A DNA stretch of 64,000 bases from JB111 sp049856295 (GTDB lineage: Bacteria > Actinomycetota > Actinomycetes > Actinomycetales > Actinomycetaceae): NCBI RefSeq assembly GCF_049856295.1, contig NZ_JBNDMZ010000012.1:62001-126000 (forward strand), given 5' to 3'. A model generated the notes under the pieces. It did not search any database. It was given only the letters and a program-made list of their open reading frames with translations, and had not been told where the DNA came from. Below, in pieces: positions 24,881 through 32,062 of this stretch. Numbering within the stretch: position 1 is the stretch's first letter; each line of letters starts with the position of its first letter. The translations under genes and the position numbers were made by a program.

Positions 24881-26146
24881 ATGGCGCGCACATGGCTGAC
24901 GGTGACGGTCGAGCTCCTCGGCGGGCGGTGGGAGGAGCTCTGGCCACAGCCGGGGCGGGTGTTCGCCGTCGGGCCGTCCCACACGTTCGAGGCGCTCGCC
25001 GACGCGATCAACGACGCCTTCGGGCGCTGGGACCTCGCGCACCTGTCGGTCTTCACGCTCGAGGACGGGCGGGTGGTCTCCGACCCGGAGACCGTCGACG
25101 AGGCGGTGAGCTCGATGGCGGGGCCGCTCGTCGGCGGGCTCGACTCCGGTGCCACCAAGGTGGCGAAGGTCGTGGGCACGGGCGACGAGATGAGGTTCGA
25201 GTTCGACCTCGGCGACGGCTGGGTGCACCGGTGCGTGGTGGGGGTGAAGGTCGATCCCGACGAGGTGCTCGGGCTGCGGCCGAAGCGCCCCGTGGCGTTC
25301 CGGGGCTGGGGCACGCTCCCGGACCAGCACGGCCGCCGGTGGTGGGGCGACGACGGTGAGGGCCGGGTGCCGCGGCGACCGCCGCAGGCGGACCCGATGC
25401 TCGCGGGGGAGTGGCCGCCGGCGGACCGGGCGCCGGGGCTCGATCTCCGCGAGGTGCGTGCAGCCGTCGCGGCGCGGGATGCGCAGTGGTTCCTCGACGC
25501 GGTCCTCGGCCGCGACGTCGACGACGCGCTCCAGCAGGTGGGCGCCGGACTCCCGTGGGCGCTCGTCGATGATCGCGGGGCCGTGGAGGGGCTCGCGCTG
25601 GCGATCGTCAACCGGCTCGGCGTGCGTGACTTCGAGGGGGACCGCGTGCTGGCGGACGACCTGCTCGCCCTGCTGAGGCAGGAGCCGCTGGGTGACCGAC
25701 TACTCCCGGTCGACCTCGCGACGCTGGCCGAGGTCATGCACGAGGACCCCGAGTCCTCCGAGGCCGGTTACGTCGACCTGGAGACCGGCGCGGTGTTCCA
25801 CGCCTTCGAGGCGGACGACGGAGTCGTCGGCGACGACGTGGCGATCGACGTCGAGTCCGACCCGGACCGGTACCTCGAGGTCGAGCCGGTCGAGAAGCGG
25901 GCCGCCTGGCAGGACATGGCGGCCTTCGCCGAGGCGCAGGCGGGGCGCGAGGGCGGGTCCGAGGTTCAGGATCGGCTCGAGCGGGCGATCGACGGGTCCG
26001 GTGCCTTCCGCCGGTTCCGGGACCTCATCGAGAAGGAGGGACTGGTCGAGCGCTGGATGGCGTTCTCCGAGGACCGGCGGATCGGCCGTGCGCGGGCGGT
26101 TCTCGCCGACGAGGGCATCCGGGTGGGGGAGCCTGTCAGGGACTGA
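24881..26146 (+). CDS. pRiA4b ORF-3-like / UPF0158 fusion protein
   Basis: A 421-residue protein. The N-terminal part (about 1-155) has HTFEALADAINDAFGRWDLAHLSVF and FEFDLGDGWVHRCVV, the pattern of the plasmid pRiA4b ORF-3 (IS1096 TnpR-like) family. The C-terminal part (about 285-420) carries GYVDLETGAVFHAF, AIDGSGAFRRFRDLIEKEGLVERWMAF, typical of UPF0158. About 130 helical residues link them. No biochemical role is known for either family. The ATG at 24881 is chosen over an upstream in-frame ATG at 24788, which would lie inside the operator region of the opposing operon; CACGCT lies six bases before it. Confidence 0.78.
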   Translation: MARTWLTVTVELLGGRWEELWPQPGRVFAVGPSHTFEALADAINDAFGRWDLAHLSVFTLEDGRVVSDPETVDEAVSSMAGPLVGGLDSGATKVAKVVGTGDEMRFEFDLGDGWVHRCVVGVKVDPDEVLGLRPKRPVAFRGWGTLPDQHGRRWWGDDGEGRVPRRPPQADPMLAGEWPPADRAPGLDLREVRAAVAARDAQWFLDAVLGRDVDDALQQVGAGLPWALVDDRGAVEGLALAIVNRLGVRDFEGDRVLADDLLALLRQEPLGDRLLPVDLATLAEVMHEDPESSEAGYVDLETGAVFHAFEADDGVVGDDVAIDVESDPDRYLEVEPVEKRAAWQDMAAFAEAQAGREGGSEVQDRLERAIDGSGAFRRFRDLIEKEGLVERWMAFSEDRRIGRARAVLADEGIRVGEPVRD

Positions 26147-26177
26147 CGGCTGACGGTTGATGGCTGACGGCTGACGG
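26143..26177. repeat. Five-copy 7-bp tandem repeat at a gene end
   Basis: CTGACGG occurs four times in 7-bp register with one variant unit (TTGATGG) in the middle. The first unit contains the TGA stop of the UPF0158-fusion gene. It may be a slippage-prone simple repeat; no function is evident. Confidence 0.8.
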
Positions 26178-26188
26178 TGGTTGGCCGC

Positions 26189-26914
26189 TCAGGTCTCGGC
26201 GACCGTGACGTGCCTGTCGTGGCCCGGGTGTTCGAGCTCGTCGACAACTGCCGCGGCGAGGTCCTCGGCGGAGATCCGGGAGACGCCGTCGGCATCGGTG
26301 AGCAGTGTCGTCGTGCCGCGACGGTAGGAGCCGGTGCGCTCGCCGGGCTCGAGGACGGCCGGGGGGCTGAGGTAGACCCAGTCGCGGTTCGCGTGCCGCT
26401 CGCAGATATCGAGCTGGGTGACGCTCGCGCCGGCGATCTCGCGCCACTGCGCCGGGACGTACGCGGGGTCGTCGACCACGACCCGGTCCGCGCCGCGGGG
26501 TGATCGCAGCGGACCCGCCCCGCCGACGACGAGGAGTCGCGCGCCCCGGCGCCCTGCGGCGTCGAGCACGGCCTCGGTCACGGGCACGATCGCGCCGGGT
26601 CGGCCCGCGGGAGCGCGCACGGTTAGGACCGCCGCGTCCGCCCCGCCGAGGGCGTCCGCCACCTGGTCGGTCGCGGCGGCGTCGAGCGCGAGGGGCTCGA
26701 CGGTTCCTGTCGGTTGGTGGACGTGCGTGCCGGGATCGAGTGCAGCGTGGACGTGCGTGCCGAGGACGTCCGCGCCGGGAACGTGCGCGCCGTGGGTGTG
26801 GCGGTGCCGGCCCGGCGTCCGGGCGGCCGCGGTGACGTGATGCCCACGCGCGGCGGCCTCGGCGACGATCCGCGTGCCCACCATGCCGGTAGCGCCGATG
26901 ACGAGGATCCTCAC
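26189..26914 (-). CDS. NAD(P)H-binding SDR-like protein
   Basis: A 241-residue atypical SDR with the N-terminal dinucleotide loop RILVIGATGMVGTRIVAEAAARGHHV. LLVVGGAGPLRSPRGADRVVVD and DWVYLSPPAVLEPG match NmrA/YwnB-like NAD(P)H-binding proteins. A His/Thr-rich insertion lies around residues 36-70. The GTG at 26914 overlaps the stop of the EamA transporter gene (GTGA) and has GAGGAGG upstream, so the two are coupled. Substrate unknown. Confidence 0.82.
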   Translation of the reverse strand: MRILVIGATGMVGTRIVAEAAARGHHVTAAARTPGRHRHTHGAHVPGADVLGTHVHAALDPGTHVHQPTGTVEPLALDAAATDQVADALGGADAAVLTVRAPAGRPGAIVPVTEAVLDAAGRRGARLLVVGGAGPLRSPRGADRVVVDDPAYVPAQWREIAGASVTQLDICERHANRDWVYLSPPAVLEPGERTGSYRRGTTTLLTDADGVSRISAEDLAAAVVDELEHPGHDRHVTVAET

Positions 26915-27957
26915 GGCGCGACCACCTCCTCGCGGTCCGCGTCCGCGTGTGGGTGCTCCGGCGGCTCCGGCTGTTGCGGAGGCTCCGGCGCCTCCGGCCC
27001 CGGCCGGCCACGACGTGTCCGCGGCGAGAGCTGCCCCGTCGCCAGGGCAGCGAGAGCCACGGCGAACCCGACGAGCTGGACCCCGTTCAGCGACTCGCCC
27101 GCGAGGAGCGCGCCGAGCGAGGCCGCGACGAGCGGTGAGAGCAGCCCGAGCAGGGCGGTCGGAGCGACCGGGAGCCGCCCGATGCCGCGGAACCACAGCG
27201 TGTAGGCGAGCAGCCCGCCGACGAGGCCGAGCCAGAGGTAGCCCGCCACGCCCCCGGCGTCGACGTGGGTGGGAACGCCGTCGATCACCAGCGCGGGGAC
27301 GAGGAGCACGAGCCCGCCGGCGGTCAGCTGCCACGACGCGAGGCCAACCGCGCTCACCCCCGCCGGCCGCCCCCACCGCTTGGTGAGCACGACCCCGGTG
27401 CCCATCGAGGCGGCGCCCGCGATCCCGGCGACCACCCCGACGAGATCCAGCCCTGCTCCCGGTCCGAGGACGACGAGACCCACCCCGACGACGCCGGTCA
27501 CGCCCCATGTGAGCCGCCATGCGGAGAGCCGCTCGGGAAGCAGCGCAGCCGCAAGGAGGGCGACGAGCAGGGGTTGCGTGGCCCCGAGTGTCGCGGCGAC
27601 GCCGCCCGGCAGCCGCTCGGCCGCGACGAACAGGAGCGGGAAGAAGATCCCGATGTTGAGCGTGCCGAGGACCGCGGCGCGCCACCACCAGTCGCCGCTG
27701 GGGAGCTGCCGCGCGACGAGCAGGCCGAGGAGTCCCGCGGGCAGGGCGCGCATGAGGCCGGCGAAGACCGGGTGGTCCGGCGGCAGCAGCTCGGTCGTCA
27801 CGATGTACGTGGTCCCCCAGACGGCGGGCGCGACGGCGGTCGCGAGCAGGAGGCCCGCGCGCCGGGCGCCGTGCGGTGCCGGAGGAGAGGTCGTGGCCGG
27901 CGCGGACACCGGTGGGGTGACGCCGCGGGTGGGCGTCGTCGTCGGCTGGATCGTCAT
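26911..27957 (-). CDS. EamA/DMT-family exporter
   Basis: A 348-residue membrane protein with ten hydrophobic segments in two EamA repeats (GLLLATAVAPAVWGTTYIVTTELL; later GVVAGIAGAASMGTGVVLTKRW). It belongs to the drug/metabolite transporter superfamily, whose members export amino acids or other metabolites; substrate unknown. The C-terminal tail is Pro/Glu/His-rich. The ATG at 27957 has a GAAGGTAAGG Shine-Dalgarno. It is divergent from a LysR gene, which probably regulates it, and overlaps the downstream SDR gene by four bases. Confidence 0.88.
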   Translation of the reverse strand: MTIQPTTTPTRGVTPPVSAPATTSPPAPHGARRAGLLLATAVAPAVWGTTYIVTTELLPPDHPVFAGLMRALPAGLLGLLVARQLPSGDWWWRAAVLGTLNIGIFFPLLFVAAERLPGGVAATLGATQPLLVALLAAALLPERLSAWRLTWGVTGVVGVGLVVLGPGAGLDLVGVVAGIAGAASMGTGVVLTKRWGRPAGVSAVGLASWQLTAGGLVLLVPALVIDGVPTHVDAGGVAGYLWLGLVGGLLAYTLWFRGIGRLPVAPTALLGLLSPLVAASLGALLAGESLNGVQLVGFAVALAALATGQLSPRTRRGRPGPEAPEPPQQPEPPEHPHADADREEVVAP

Positions 27958-27997
27958 GTCCTTACCTTCCGCCTCCGACCGGCGATCGGTCCAACAC

Positions 27998-28017
27998 ATC
28001 GTTGTCATGGGAACGAT
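27998..28017. promoter_or_regulatory. Candidate LysR binding palindrome between EamA and LysR genes
   Basis: ATCGTT-N8-AACGAT, a perfect 6-bp inverted repeat in the 79-bp divergent gap, just upstream of the CATGAT -10-like box (28025-28030) of the LysR gene. The position and T-N-A layout suit a LysR-family autoregulatory site. Confidence 0.5.
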
Positions 28018-28036
28018 CGCGCAGCATGATGGATGG

Positions 28037-28903
28037 ATGGAGCTCCAGCAGCTGCGCTACGTCCTCGCCGTCGCCGAGACGCGGAACTTCACGCGCGCGG
28101 CGGCGCAGTGCTTCGTCGTCCAGTCGGCGCTCAGCCACCAGGTGGCCGCGCTCGAGAAGGAGCTCGGCGTCCGGCTGTTCGCCCGCACGAGCCGCCGGGT
28201 CGAGCTCACGGCCGCCGGCGAGGCATTCCTCCCCGCCGCCCGGGCGAGCCTCGAGGCGGCCGAGCGTGCGGCGGCGCAGGCTTCGGCGGCCGCCGGGGAG
28301 GTGCGGGGCACGCTGCGGATCGGCCTCATCCCCACCGTCACCGCCCTCGACGTGCCCGCCACGCTGCGCCGCCTTCACGACGCGCACCCCGCCGTCCGGG
28401 TCACGGTGCGGGGCGGGGACAGTGACCGGCACGTCGCGGCGATCCGGGCCGGGGAGCTCGACGTCGCCGTCCTCGGCCTGTCCGAGCGGACGCCGCCGGC
28501 CGGGGTCGCCTCGCGCGAGCTCACGCGGGACCGGCTCGTCGCCGTCCTGCCGGCGACGCATCGCCTCGCTCGTCGTCGTCGGATCCGACTGGCGGACCTC
28601 GAGGGCGAGACGTTCGCCGACTTCGGCGAGGGCTCGCCCGGGCGGGCCCAGAGCGACCTGGCGTTCGAGGCGGCCGGCCTCGCGCGGTCGGTGACCTTCG
28701 AGTCGATGGGCTCGGAGCTCATCCTCGGGCTCGTGGCGGAGGGGCTCGCGGTGGCGCTGCTCCCGCCCGCCGTCGTCCCGGCCGATCGGCGCACGGTCAC
28801 GGTCGAGGTGACGGACGGCCCGGTCCGGGTCGAGCACCTCGCGTGGAGCGACTTCAACCCCGCCCCGGCGACGACGGCGTTCCTCGAGCTCGTCGGTCCC
28901 TGA
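28037..28903 (+). CDS. LysR-family transcriptional regulator
   Basis: A 288-residue LysR-type regulator. The N-terminus MELQQLRYVLAVAETRNFTRAAAQCFVVQSALSHQ... carries the winged HTH (residues 1-60), with VQSALSHQVAALEKELG as the recognition helix region and LFARTSRRVELTAAG after it. The remainder is the periplasmic-binding-protein-like effector domain. The start is the third of closely spaced ATG/GTG options; CATGAT lies six bases before it. It probably controls the divergent EamA/SDR operon. Confidence 0.9.
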   Translation: MELQQLRYVLAVAETRNFTRAAAQCFVVQSALSHQVAALEKELGVRLFARTSRRVELTAAGEAFLPAARASLEAAERAAAQASAAAGEVRGTLRIGLIPTVTALDVPATLRRLHDAHPAVRVTVRGGDSDRHVAAIRAGELDVAVLGLSERTPPAGVASRELTRDRLVAVLPATHRLARRRRIRLADLEGETFADFGEGSPGRAQSDLAFEAAGLARSVTFESMGSELILGLVAEGLAVALLPPAVVPADRRTVTVEVTDGPVRVEHLAWSDFNPAPATTAFLELVGP

Positions 28904-28970
28904 CGGCAGCATCTGACGCACTCATGGTCGCGGTCGTGTCGCCGCGAGGGCCGCGCCTGCCGGTCGACGT

Positions 28971-28989
28971 GTAGCACATGAAGTGCTAC
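28971..28989. promoter_or_regulatory. Palindromic operator of the VapBC-type operon
   Basis: GTAGCACATGAAGTGCTAC is a perfect 7-bp inverted repeat around ATGAA. Its right arm overlaps TACCGT (28987-28992), the apparent -10 box six bases before the antitoxin ATG. This is the expected layout for autorepression by an antitoxin-toxin complex. Confidence 0.75.
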
Positions 28990-28998
28990 CGTGTGGGG

Positions 28999-29283
28999 AT
29001 GGAACGTATCGGTGTCCGCGAGCTGCGACAGAACGCGTCGCGCTACCTGGCGCTCGTCAAGTCCGGATCGACGGTCGAGGTCACCGAACGAGGCGAGCTT
29101 GTCGCGCTCCTCACCCCGCCGTCTGGAGCCGTGACCGCACGGGATCGACTGGTGGCCTCCGGCCACCTCCGGCCGGCAGGCAGCCCGAGCGGTCGTGCGC
29201 GAACCCCCCGGCCCTTGTCGATCGCGAACGGCGGGCCGACGAACCAGGAGCTGCTCGACGTCGAACGGCAGGAGCTCCTGTGA
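28999..29283 (+). CDS. vapB: Antitoxin of Phd/YefM (VapB-like) family
   Basis: A 94-residue protein starting MERIGVRELRQNASRYLALV, then SGSTVEVTERGELVALLTPP: the Phd/YefM-type DNA-binding fold used by many actinobacterial VapB antitoxins. The C-terminal half (about 50-94) is polar and probably wraps the toxin. The frame opens earlier at 28978, but the ATG at 28999 is preferred because TACCGT lies six bases upstream and the operator palindrome covers the earlier ATG. Its stop overlaps the toxin start (GTGA). Confidence 0.88.
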   Translation: MERIGVRELRQNASRYLALVKSGSTVEVTERGELVALLTPPSGAVTARDRLVASGHLRPAGSPSGRARTPRPLSIANGGPTNQELLDVERQELL

Positions 29284-29675
29284 TCTACCTCGACTCGTCG
29301 GCGCTCATGAAGCTCGTGCGTCGTGAGGCCGAGACCGATGCTCTGGTCGAATGGATGGGCGCGCGTCCGGACGACCTCCTGGTGACGAGCGAGCTGGGAA
29401 GGGTCGAGGTCCTCAGGGCGGCGCGGAGGGCGGGCGATCTGGCCCTCGCCGAGGCCCGGCTCGTGGTCGGTGACCTCGATCTGGTCCCTCTCGGCCGTGA
29501 CGTTCAGGATCTCGCGTGCGACCTCGGTGTGCCGATGCTGCGCACGCTCGACGCCCTGCACCTCGCGTCAGCACTGGTGCTCGGGAATGCGCTCGGCTCG
29601 TTCGTCGCCTACGACCACCGACTTGTCGATGCCGCCGGGGCTGCCGGTCTTGCCGTCGTCGCACCCGGCACCTGA
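29280..29675 (+). CDS. vapC: PIN-domain ribonuclease toxin (VapC-like)
   Basis: A 131-residue PIN-domain protein. The acidic metal-binding residues are visible: Asp5 (IYLDSSAL), Glu43 (RVEVLRA), Asp91 (TLDALHLASAL) and Asp112 (AYDHRL). These define a Mg-dependent RNase, which in VapC toxins cuts tRNA or rRNA. It starts with GTG overlapping the antitoxin stop. The set appears intact, so the system is probably functional; the RNA target cannot be predicted from sequence. Confidence 0.9.
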   Translation: MIYLDSSALMKLVRREAETDALVEWMGARPDDLLVTSELGRVEVLRAARRAGDLALAEARLVVGDLDLVPLGRDVQDLACDLGVPMLRTLDALHLASALVLGNALGSFVAYDHRLVDAAGAAGLAVVAPGT

Positions 29676-29705
29676 TCGGCCCTCCGCTCGCCTGCGTACA
29701 GCCGG

Positions 29706-30659
29706 CTACATCCACCCGGCAGCGGACAGGGCGAGCATCCAGCCCGTCAGCGTGAGGAACGAGCACGCGGTCTGGAGCATCATCGTCGCCGTCGGCACGT
29801 CGGTCTCCCCGTACTGCTCGGCGAGCGCCGGCAGCACCGAGTAGGTCGGCAGCGCGCACATGAGCACGGCGGCGGCCCGCAGTTCGTCCGGCAGCGAGGG
29901 CAGTCCGGCGGCGTCGAACGCCAGGAGCAGCCCGACGGCGATCGCCGGCATCACCGCGAGCTTCCCGACCACGGTGGCGAGCACGTCGCCGAGCGCCCCG
30001 CGGATCCGTAGGCCGACGAACATCCCGCCGACGGCGAACAGCGCCACCCCGGTCGACGCCCCCGCGAGGAGGTCGACGCCGTTGCCCAGCGCGGACGGCA
30101 CCTCGAGCCCGGCGGCGCTGAGCGCGAGCGCGGCGACGATCGCGACGACCATCGGGTGCAGGAGGACGCCGCGGACGGTCGCGACGAGCCGGTCCCTCAC
30201 CGTGCCCGTGCCCGTGGCCCGCTCGGCCAGGAGGAGGGTGAGCGGGATGATGAGCGCGTTGTCGACGATCATCCCCATCCCGACGGCGGCTCCCGCCTGC
30301 TCCGTGAACAGCAGGAGGAAGACGGGGAACCCGATGAACCCGTTGTTCGTCCCTGCCATCCCGGTGCCCATGAACACCGTGCGCACCCGGTCGCGACCGC
30401 GGGCACGGCCGTAGAGGGCCGCGAGGCCGAACATCACCAGCGCGGCGAGGGCGTAGGTGAGCAGGTAGGCGGCGTGGAAGACCTCGGCGGGGGAGCGGCC
30501 GGCGAGGTTGGCGAAGATGAGCAGCGGGAGCGCCACCTTGACGACGAACCGCGAGAGCACGCTCGCGTCCTCGCGCCGGAACATCCCGATGCGCGTGAGC
30601 ACGTAACCGAGCGCGACGACGAGGAACACCGGCACCGTCGCCGCCAGCACGTGCTGCAC
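29706..30659 (-). CDS. AEC-family (auxin efflux carrier-like) transporter
   Basis: A 317-residue membrane protein with about ten hydrophobic segments. The first (VLAATVPVFLVVALGYVLTRIG) and the GTGMAGTNNGFIGFPVFL block with the Asn/Gly-rich centre are typical of AEC permeases, as is the late ALPTYSVLPALAEQYG. Bacterial relatives transport malate, malonate or other organic acids. The GTG at 30659 follows GGAGG at short spacing; an in-frame GTG at 30650 is the alternative. Confidence 0.85.
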   Translation of the reverse strand: MQHVLAATVPVFLVVALGYVLTRIGMFRREDASVLSRFVVKVALPLLIFANLAGRSPAEVFHAAYLLTYALAALVMFGLAALYGRARGRDRVRTVFMGTGMAGTNNGFIGFPVFLLLFTEQAGAAVGMGMIVDNALIIPLTLLLAERATGTGTVRDRLVATVRGVLLHPMVVAIVAALALSAAGLEVPSALGNGVDLLAGASTGVALFAVGGMFVGLRIRGALGDVLATVVGKLAVMPAIAVGLLLAFDAAGLPSLPDELRAAAVLMCALPTYSVLPALAEQYGETDVPTATMMLQTACSFLTLTGWMLALSAAGWM

Positions 30660-30698
30660 GTTGCCTCCAGGGTGGTCGACGCGGGGTTCGTCGTCGTC

Positions 30699-30713
30699 GG
30701 GCGATTGTCGCCC
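30699..30713. terminator. Small hairpin downstream of the broken gene
   Basis: GGGCGA-ttg-TCGCCC, a perfect 6-bp stem 41 bp past the stop of the interrupted minus-strand gene and upstream of the AEC gene. It is a weak terminator candidate. Confidence 0.3.
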
Positions 30714-30753
30714 TACCCGAAGGTGTCGGTGTGCTTGCTCGACCCGCCGTTGG

Positions 30754-31476
30754 TCACAGTGCTTGAAGCCGCGACGTGTTCGTCGGTGGCGCAGGATCGG
30801 GTGCGGTGATGCGATAGCCCAGCTCGTCGAGGATCGCCACGGCCTCGTCCGGGGCGTCGCGGACGACGGAACGAGTCTGCTGGCGTCGCCAACGTTCGCG
30901 ACCTCGGCGAAGAGACTCGCGCCCCTCGGGGGACACGTCGACGCCGAGCTCCGAGACGAGCATCTCGAGCAGGTCCTGGAGGCACGGGCGGAAGCGGTGA
31001 CCGCCGAGTGGAAAGTGCAGCTCCGCGAGCTTCGGGACCTCGGTGGCCGCGGCGCGACGTTTGCCGCGCATCGTGGACGTCCCGGCCTGGGACATGACGT
31101 AGGTAGCAGCGTCGCGATGGGCGTGCACCTGCAGGTGGGCGCCCGGCATCTCGGACTTCGGATGACGGACGTAGTCTTAGCGGAACAGGGGCTCGCCGGA
31201 GGCCCGCTCACCGGCGTATACCGCGAAGCTCGAATGCTCGACCGCGAGGAACGTCGCTGACGAGTCGAGCTCGCAGTGGAACTTCACCTTGAGGGTGAGG
31301 AGGCGACCGCCGTCGACGTTCAGCGGTATCCCGGTCGCGGGAGCCTGTTCAACGGTCACCCGGTTCTCGAGGGCCACGGCGGTGAAGGGTGCGGCGTCCG
31401 GTGCGAGCGACCGGACGGTGTCGGAGATGTCTGTGGCGAACGCCTGGGCCTGGCGGACCAGGTCGTCGGACGTCAC
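30754..31476 (-). pseudogene. Uncharacterised protein gene interrupted by an in-frame TAA
   Basis: From the GTG at 31476 to the TGA at 30754 the same frame is open for 241 codons except for one TAA at 31177-31179 (codon 100). Before it the protein reads ...HSSFAVYAGERASGEPLFR. After it the frame continues at once as DYVRHPKSEMPGAHLQVHAHRDA and later ELHFPLGGHRFRPCLQDLLEMLVSELG. A single TAC-to-TAA change (Tyr codon) would explain this. Otherwise the unit is two ORFs, 99 residues (31177-31476) and 131 residues (30754-31149), but the second has no good Shine-Dalgarno. I do not recognise the family. It starts overlapping the small gene upstream (GTGA). Confidence 0.65.
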
Positions 31477-31658
31477 CTCGACAGGAGGAAGTCGAGGCTC
31501 TCGAGCTCGTCGAACAGCGCCAGCTCCTCGGCCGAGAGGAGGTACTCGGACGCGCGCGTCCGGAACGCGTCCTCGTCCTCGCCGACACGGCTGAGGATCG
31601 CGTCGCGCCGCGCGTTCGCCTCGACGGCATTCAGGTGGCTGACGACGACCTGGGTCAT
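31473..31658 (-). CDS. Small uncharacterised protein coupled to the broken gene
   Basis: A 61-residue acidic, mostly helical protein (MTQVVVSHLNAVEANARRDAILSRVG...EELALFDELESLDFLLSR). GAAGGAG precedes the ATG at 31658, and its stop overlaps the next gene's GTG. The pairing of a small acidic protein with a larger overlapping partner recalls toxin-antitoxin organisation, but no known family was recognised and this is only a suggestion. Confidence 0.65.
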   Translation of the reverse strand: MTQVVVSHLNAVEANARRDAILSRVGEDEDAFRTRASEYLLSAEELALFDELESLDFLLSR

Positions 31659-31800
31659 GGCGTGGGCTCCTTCGGGGATGGAAGGGCCGACGGTATCCGT
31701 AGGCACTGACAGTAGCGCTGCGACGGGGCGACTCGGCTGATGCTCGTGTGTGGCGAGGCTGCGGCGGCTCCCGGTCCTGGGCGCGGTGGGCCTCACCTGC

Positions 31801-31873
31801 GATCTCGACGACGAACCGCAATCTCGACGACGACGAACCGCAATCTCGACGACGACGAACCGCAATCTCGACA
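31801..31873. repeat. Dispersed repeat locus: tandem 22-bp units upstream of dnaK
   Basis: A partial copy followed by three perfect AACCGCAATCTCGAC-type units in exact 22-bp spacing, ending in ACACCGAGG. The locus lies about 40 bp upstream of the first HAIR element in the divergent gap 31659-32062. Confidence 0.9.
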
Positions 31874-31912
31874 CCGAGGGGCGGGCGAGGGAATGGATCC
31901 CGCAGCGCCAAG

Positions 31913-31933
31913 GTTGAGCCATGCAGACTCAAC
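31913..31933. promoter_or_regulatory. HAIR element 1 (HspR site) upstream of dnaK
   Basis: GTTGAGC-N7-ACTCAAC, one mismatch per arm from the HAIR consensus CTTGAGT-N7-ACTCAAG bound by HspR. It lies 65 bp upstream of the second element (start to start). Confidence 0.82.
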
Positions 31934-31977
31934 TTCACACCCGCGCGGCTGGACAGCGGAACCGCGCACGGTGCAAG

Positions 31978-31998
31978 GTTGAGTGCATACGACTCAAG
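31978..31998. promoter_or_regulatory. HAIR element 2 (HspR site) upstream of dnaK
   Basis: GTTGAGT-N7-ACTCAAG, nearly the exact HAIR consensus, 65 bp before the dnaK ATG. HspR, encoded at the end of this operon, should bind here with DnaK as co-repressor, as established in Streptomyces. Confidence 0.9.
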
Positions 31999-32062
31999 AC
32001 CCAGTCGGGAGTCGCGGCCGCCCCGGTCGCGTCGCCGGCGTGACCACCAAGGAGCACCTCTT

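Noticed and set aside
24881..26146. Insertion sequence, because the N-terminal domain resembles an IS1096-associated protein
   Set aside because: No transposase, terminal inverted repeats or target duplication; the domain is common in chromosomal proteins.
31177..31179. Programmed stop-codon recoding (selenocysteine or pyrrolysine)
   Set aside because: The stop is TAA, which is not used for selenocysteine or pyrrolysine, and no recoding structure is evident.
31740..31982. ORFs through the 22-bp arrays (Arg/Ser-rich, repeated 'RRRDCG')
   Set aside because: They are translations of the repeat itself, appear at every array in any frame and end at array edges, so they are not genes.
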